A stretch of DNA of 38,465 bases, from the NCBI GenBank assembly GCA_031412355.1, contig JANOCR010000188.1:1-38465 (forward strand), written 5' to 3'. Below are positions 38,239 to 38,465 of the stretch, piece after piece. Below the pieces are notes generated by a model. That model did not search any database, had not been told where the DNA came from, and was given only the letters and a program-made list of their open reading frames with translations. Position 1 is the first letter of the stretch; each line of letters begins with the position of its first letter. Source of the stretch: JAENVT01 sp031412355. Lineage in GTDB: Bacteria; Actinomycetota; Acidimicrobiia; Acidimicrobiales; Ilumatobacteraceae. Both the position numbers and the translations under genes were made by a program.

Positions 38239-38465
38239 GTGGTCTCGCCTGTCCGGCGCCTCGATGCCGCATTCCGAGCCGGCGACTTCCAGGCACTTCG
38301 CGACGAACTCGGTGATGTGCCGGGCTTTTGCGAACGTTCACGCCGACCCCGGCATCGGCCAGCGCGGCATCAATGACTACACGCCGCTGCATTGGGCCGC
38401 AGCGCAGGGCGACCTCGCCGCAGTGGAGATCTTGTTGGCACAGGGTGCAGACCCGAAAGAAATCA
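38239..38465 (+). pseudogene. ankyrin-repeat protein, frameshifted and cut by the window edge
   Basis: The frame from GTG 38239 encodes MVSPVRRLDAAFRAGDFQAL and continues to DVPGF. After the T run at 38326-38329 the similarity continues in another frame as ANVHADPGIGQRGINDYTPL, then HWAAAQGDLAAVEILLAQGAD, a clear ankyrin repeat. Removing one T would join the parts as VPGFANVHADPG. Without correction the first frame ends at a TGA near 38370. This is a one-base insertion, a sequencing error or a programmed frameshift. The 3' part lies outside the window. Confidence 0.75.

Overview
The window is about 38.5 kb of GC-rich, gene-dense bacterial chromosome. It looks like an actinobacterium, most likely of the class Acidimicrobiia (Ilumatobacter/Microthrix-like); that class assignment is inference from gene content. 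Actinobacterial markers are a WhiB1-type regulator next to a PdtaS-type histidine kinase, a DUF3107 protein, the phosphatase-DUF3090-SCO1664 cassette, a class E sortase and an F420-type LLM oxidoreductase. Type IV pilus genes and a System I (Ccm) cytochrome c maturation operon are unusual for mycobacteria or streptomycetes but fit deep-branching actinobacteria. There are no rRNA or tRNA genes, no CRISPR array and no prophage.

Layout. 1-2.9 kb: end of a type IV pilus operon (PilM-PilN fusion cut by the window edge, PilO-like protein, type IV pilin) closed by a strong hairpin. 2.9-3.5 kb: decayed IS3-type element (intact orfA, orfB reduced to 40 codons). 3.5-5.2 kb: divergent LysR regulator and EamA exporter. 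5.3-11 kb: six tightly packed minus-strand genes (dimethylformamidase-like protein, small lipoprotein, N-carbamoyl-D-amino-acid hydrolase, short amidohydrolase, LLM oxidoreductase, GNAT), read here as an uncharacterised C-N bond catabolic operon. 11-15.4 kb: esterase, family 5 uracil-DNA glycosylase, then the phosphatase-DUF3090-SCO1664 cassette extended by an unknown 328-residue protein. 15.4-15.8 kb: gene-free. 15.8-19.2 kb: etfB-etfA, a diacylglycerol-kinase-type lipid kinase and a glycerophosphodiester phosphodiesterase. 19.4-21.5 kb: whiB1, pdtaS and DUF3107. 21.6-23.3 kb: GlxA-type regulator and a DJ-1/PfpI enzyme. 23.3-25.3 kb: SufR-like Fe-S repressor divergent from an Mrp/ApbC ATPase. 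25.3-28.7 kb: intergenic repeat, GAF-SpoIIE phosphatase, sulfite-oxidase-like molybdoenzyme, DUF4328 membrane protein, SixA-like phosphatase. 28.7-29.5 kb: two tandem DUF4190 proteins. 29.5-36 kb: complete ccmABCDEFGHI set. 36-38.5 kb: class E sortase, small membrane protein, TetR regulator and a frameshifted ankyrin-repeat gene running off the edge.

Functional links. The ccm genes almost all overlap by a few bases and form one transcription unit for covalent haem attachment. ETF links acyl-CoA or other flavin dehydrogenases to the respiratory chain. SufR beside Mrp suggests iron-sulfur-dependent control of a cluster carrier. The 5.3-11 kb operon is the best candidate for something undescribed: an amide/ureide degradation pathway whose substrate cannot be read from the sequence. 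Many long open frames antisense to real genes (for example 770 codons at 5355-7667) are GC-bias shadows and were left out.
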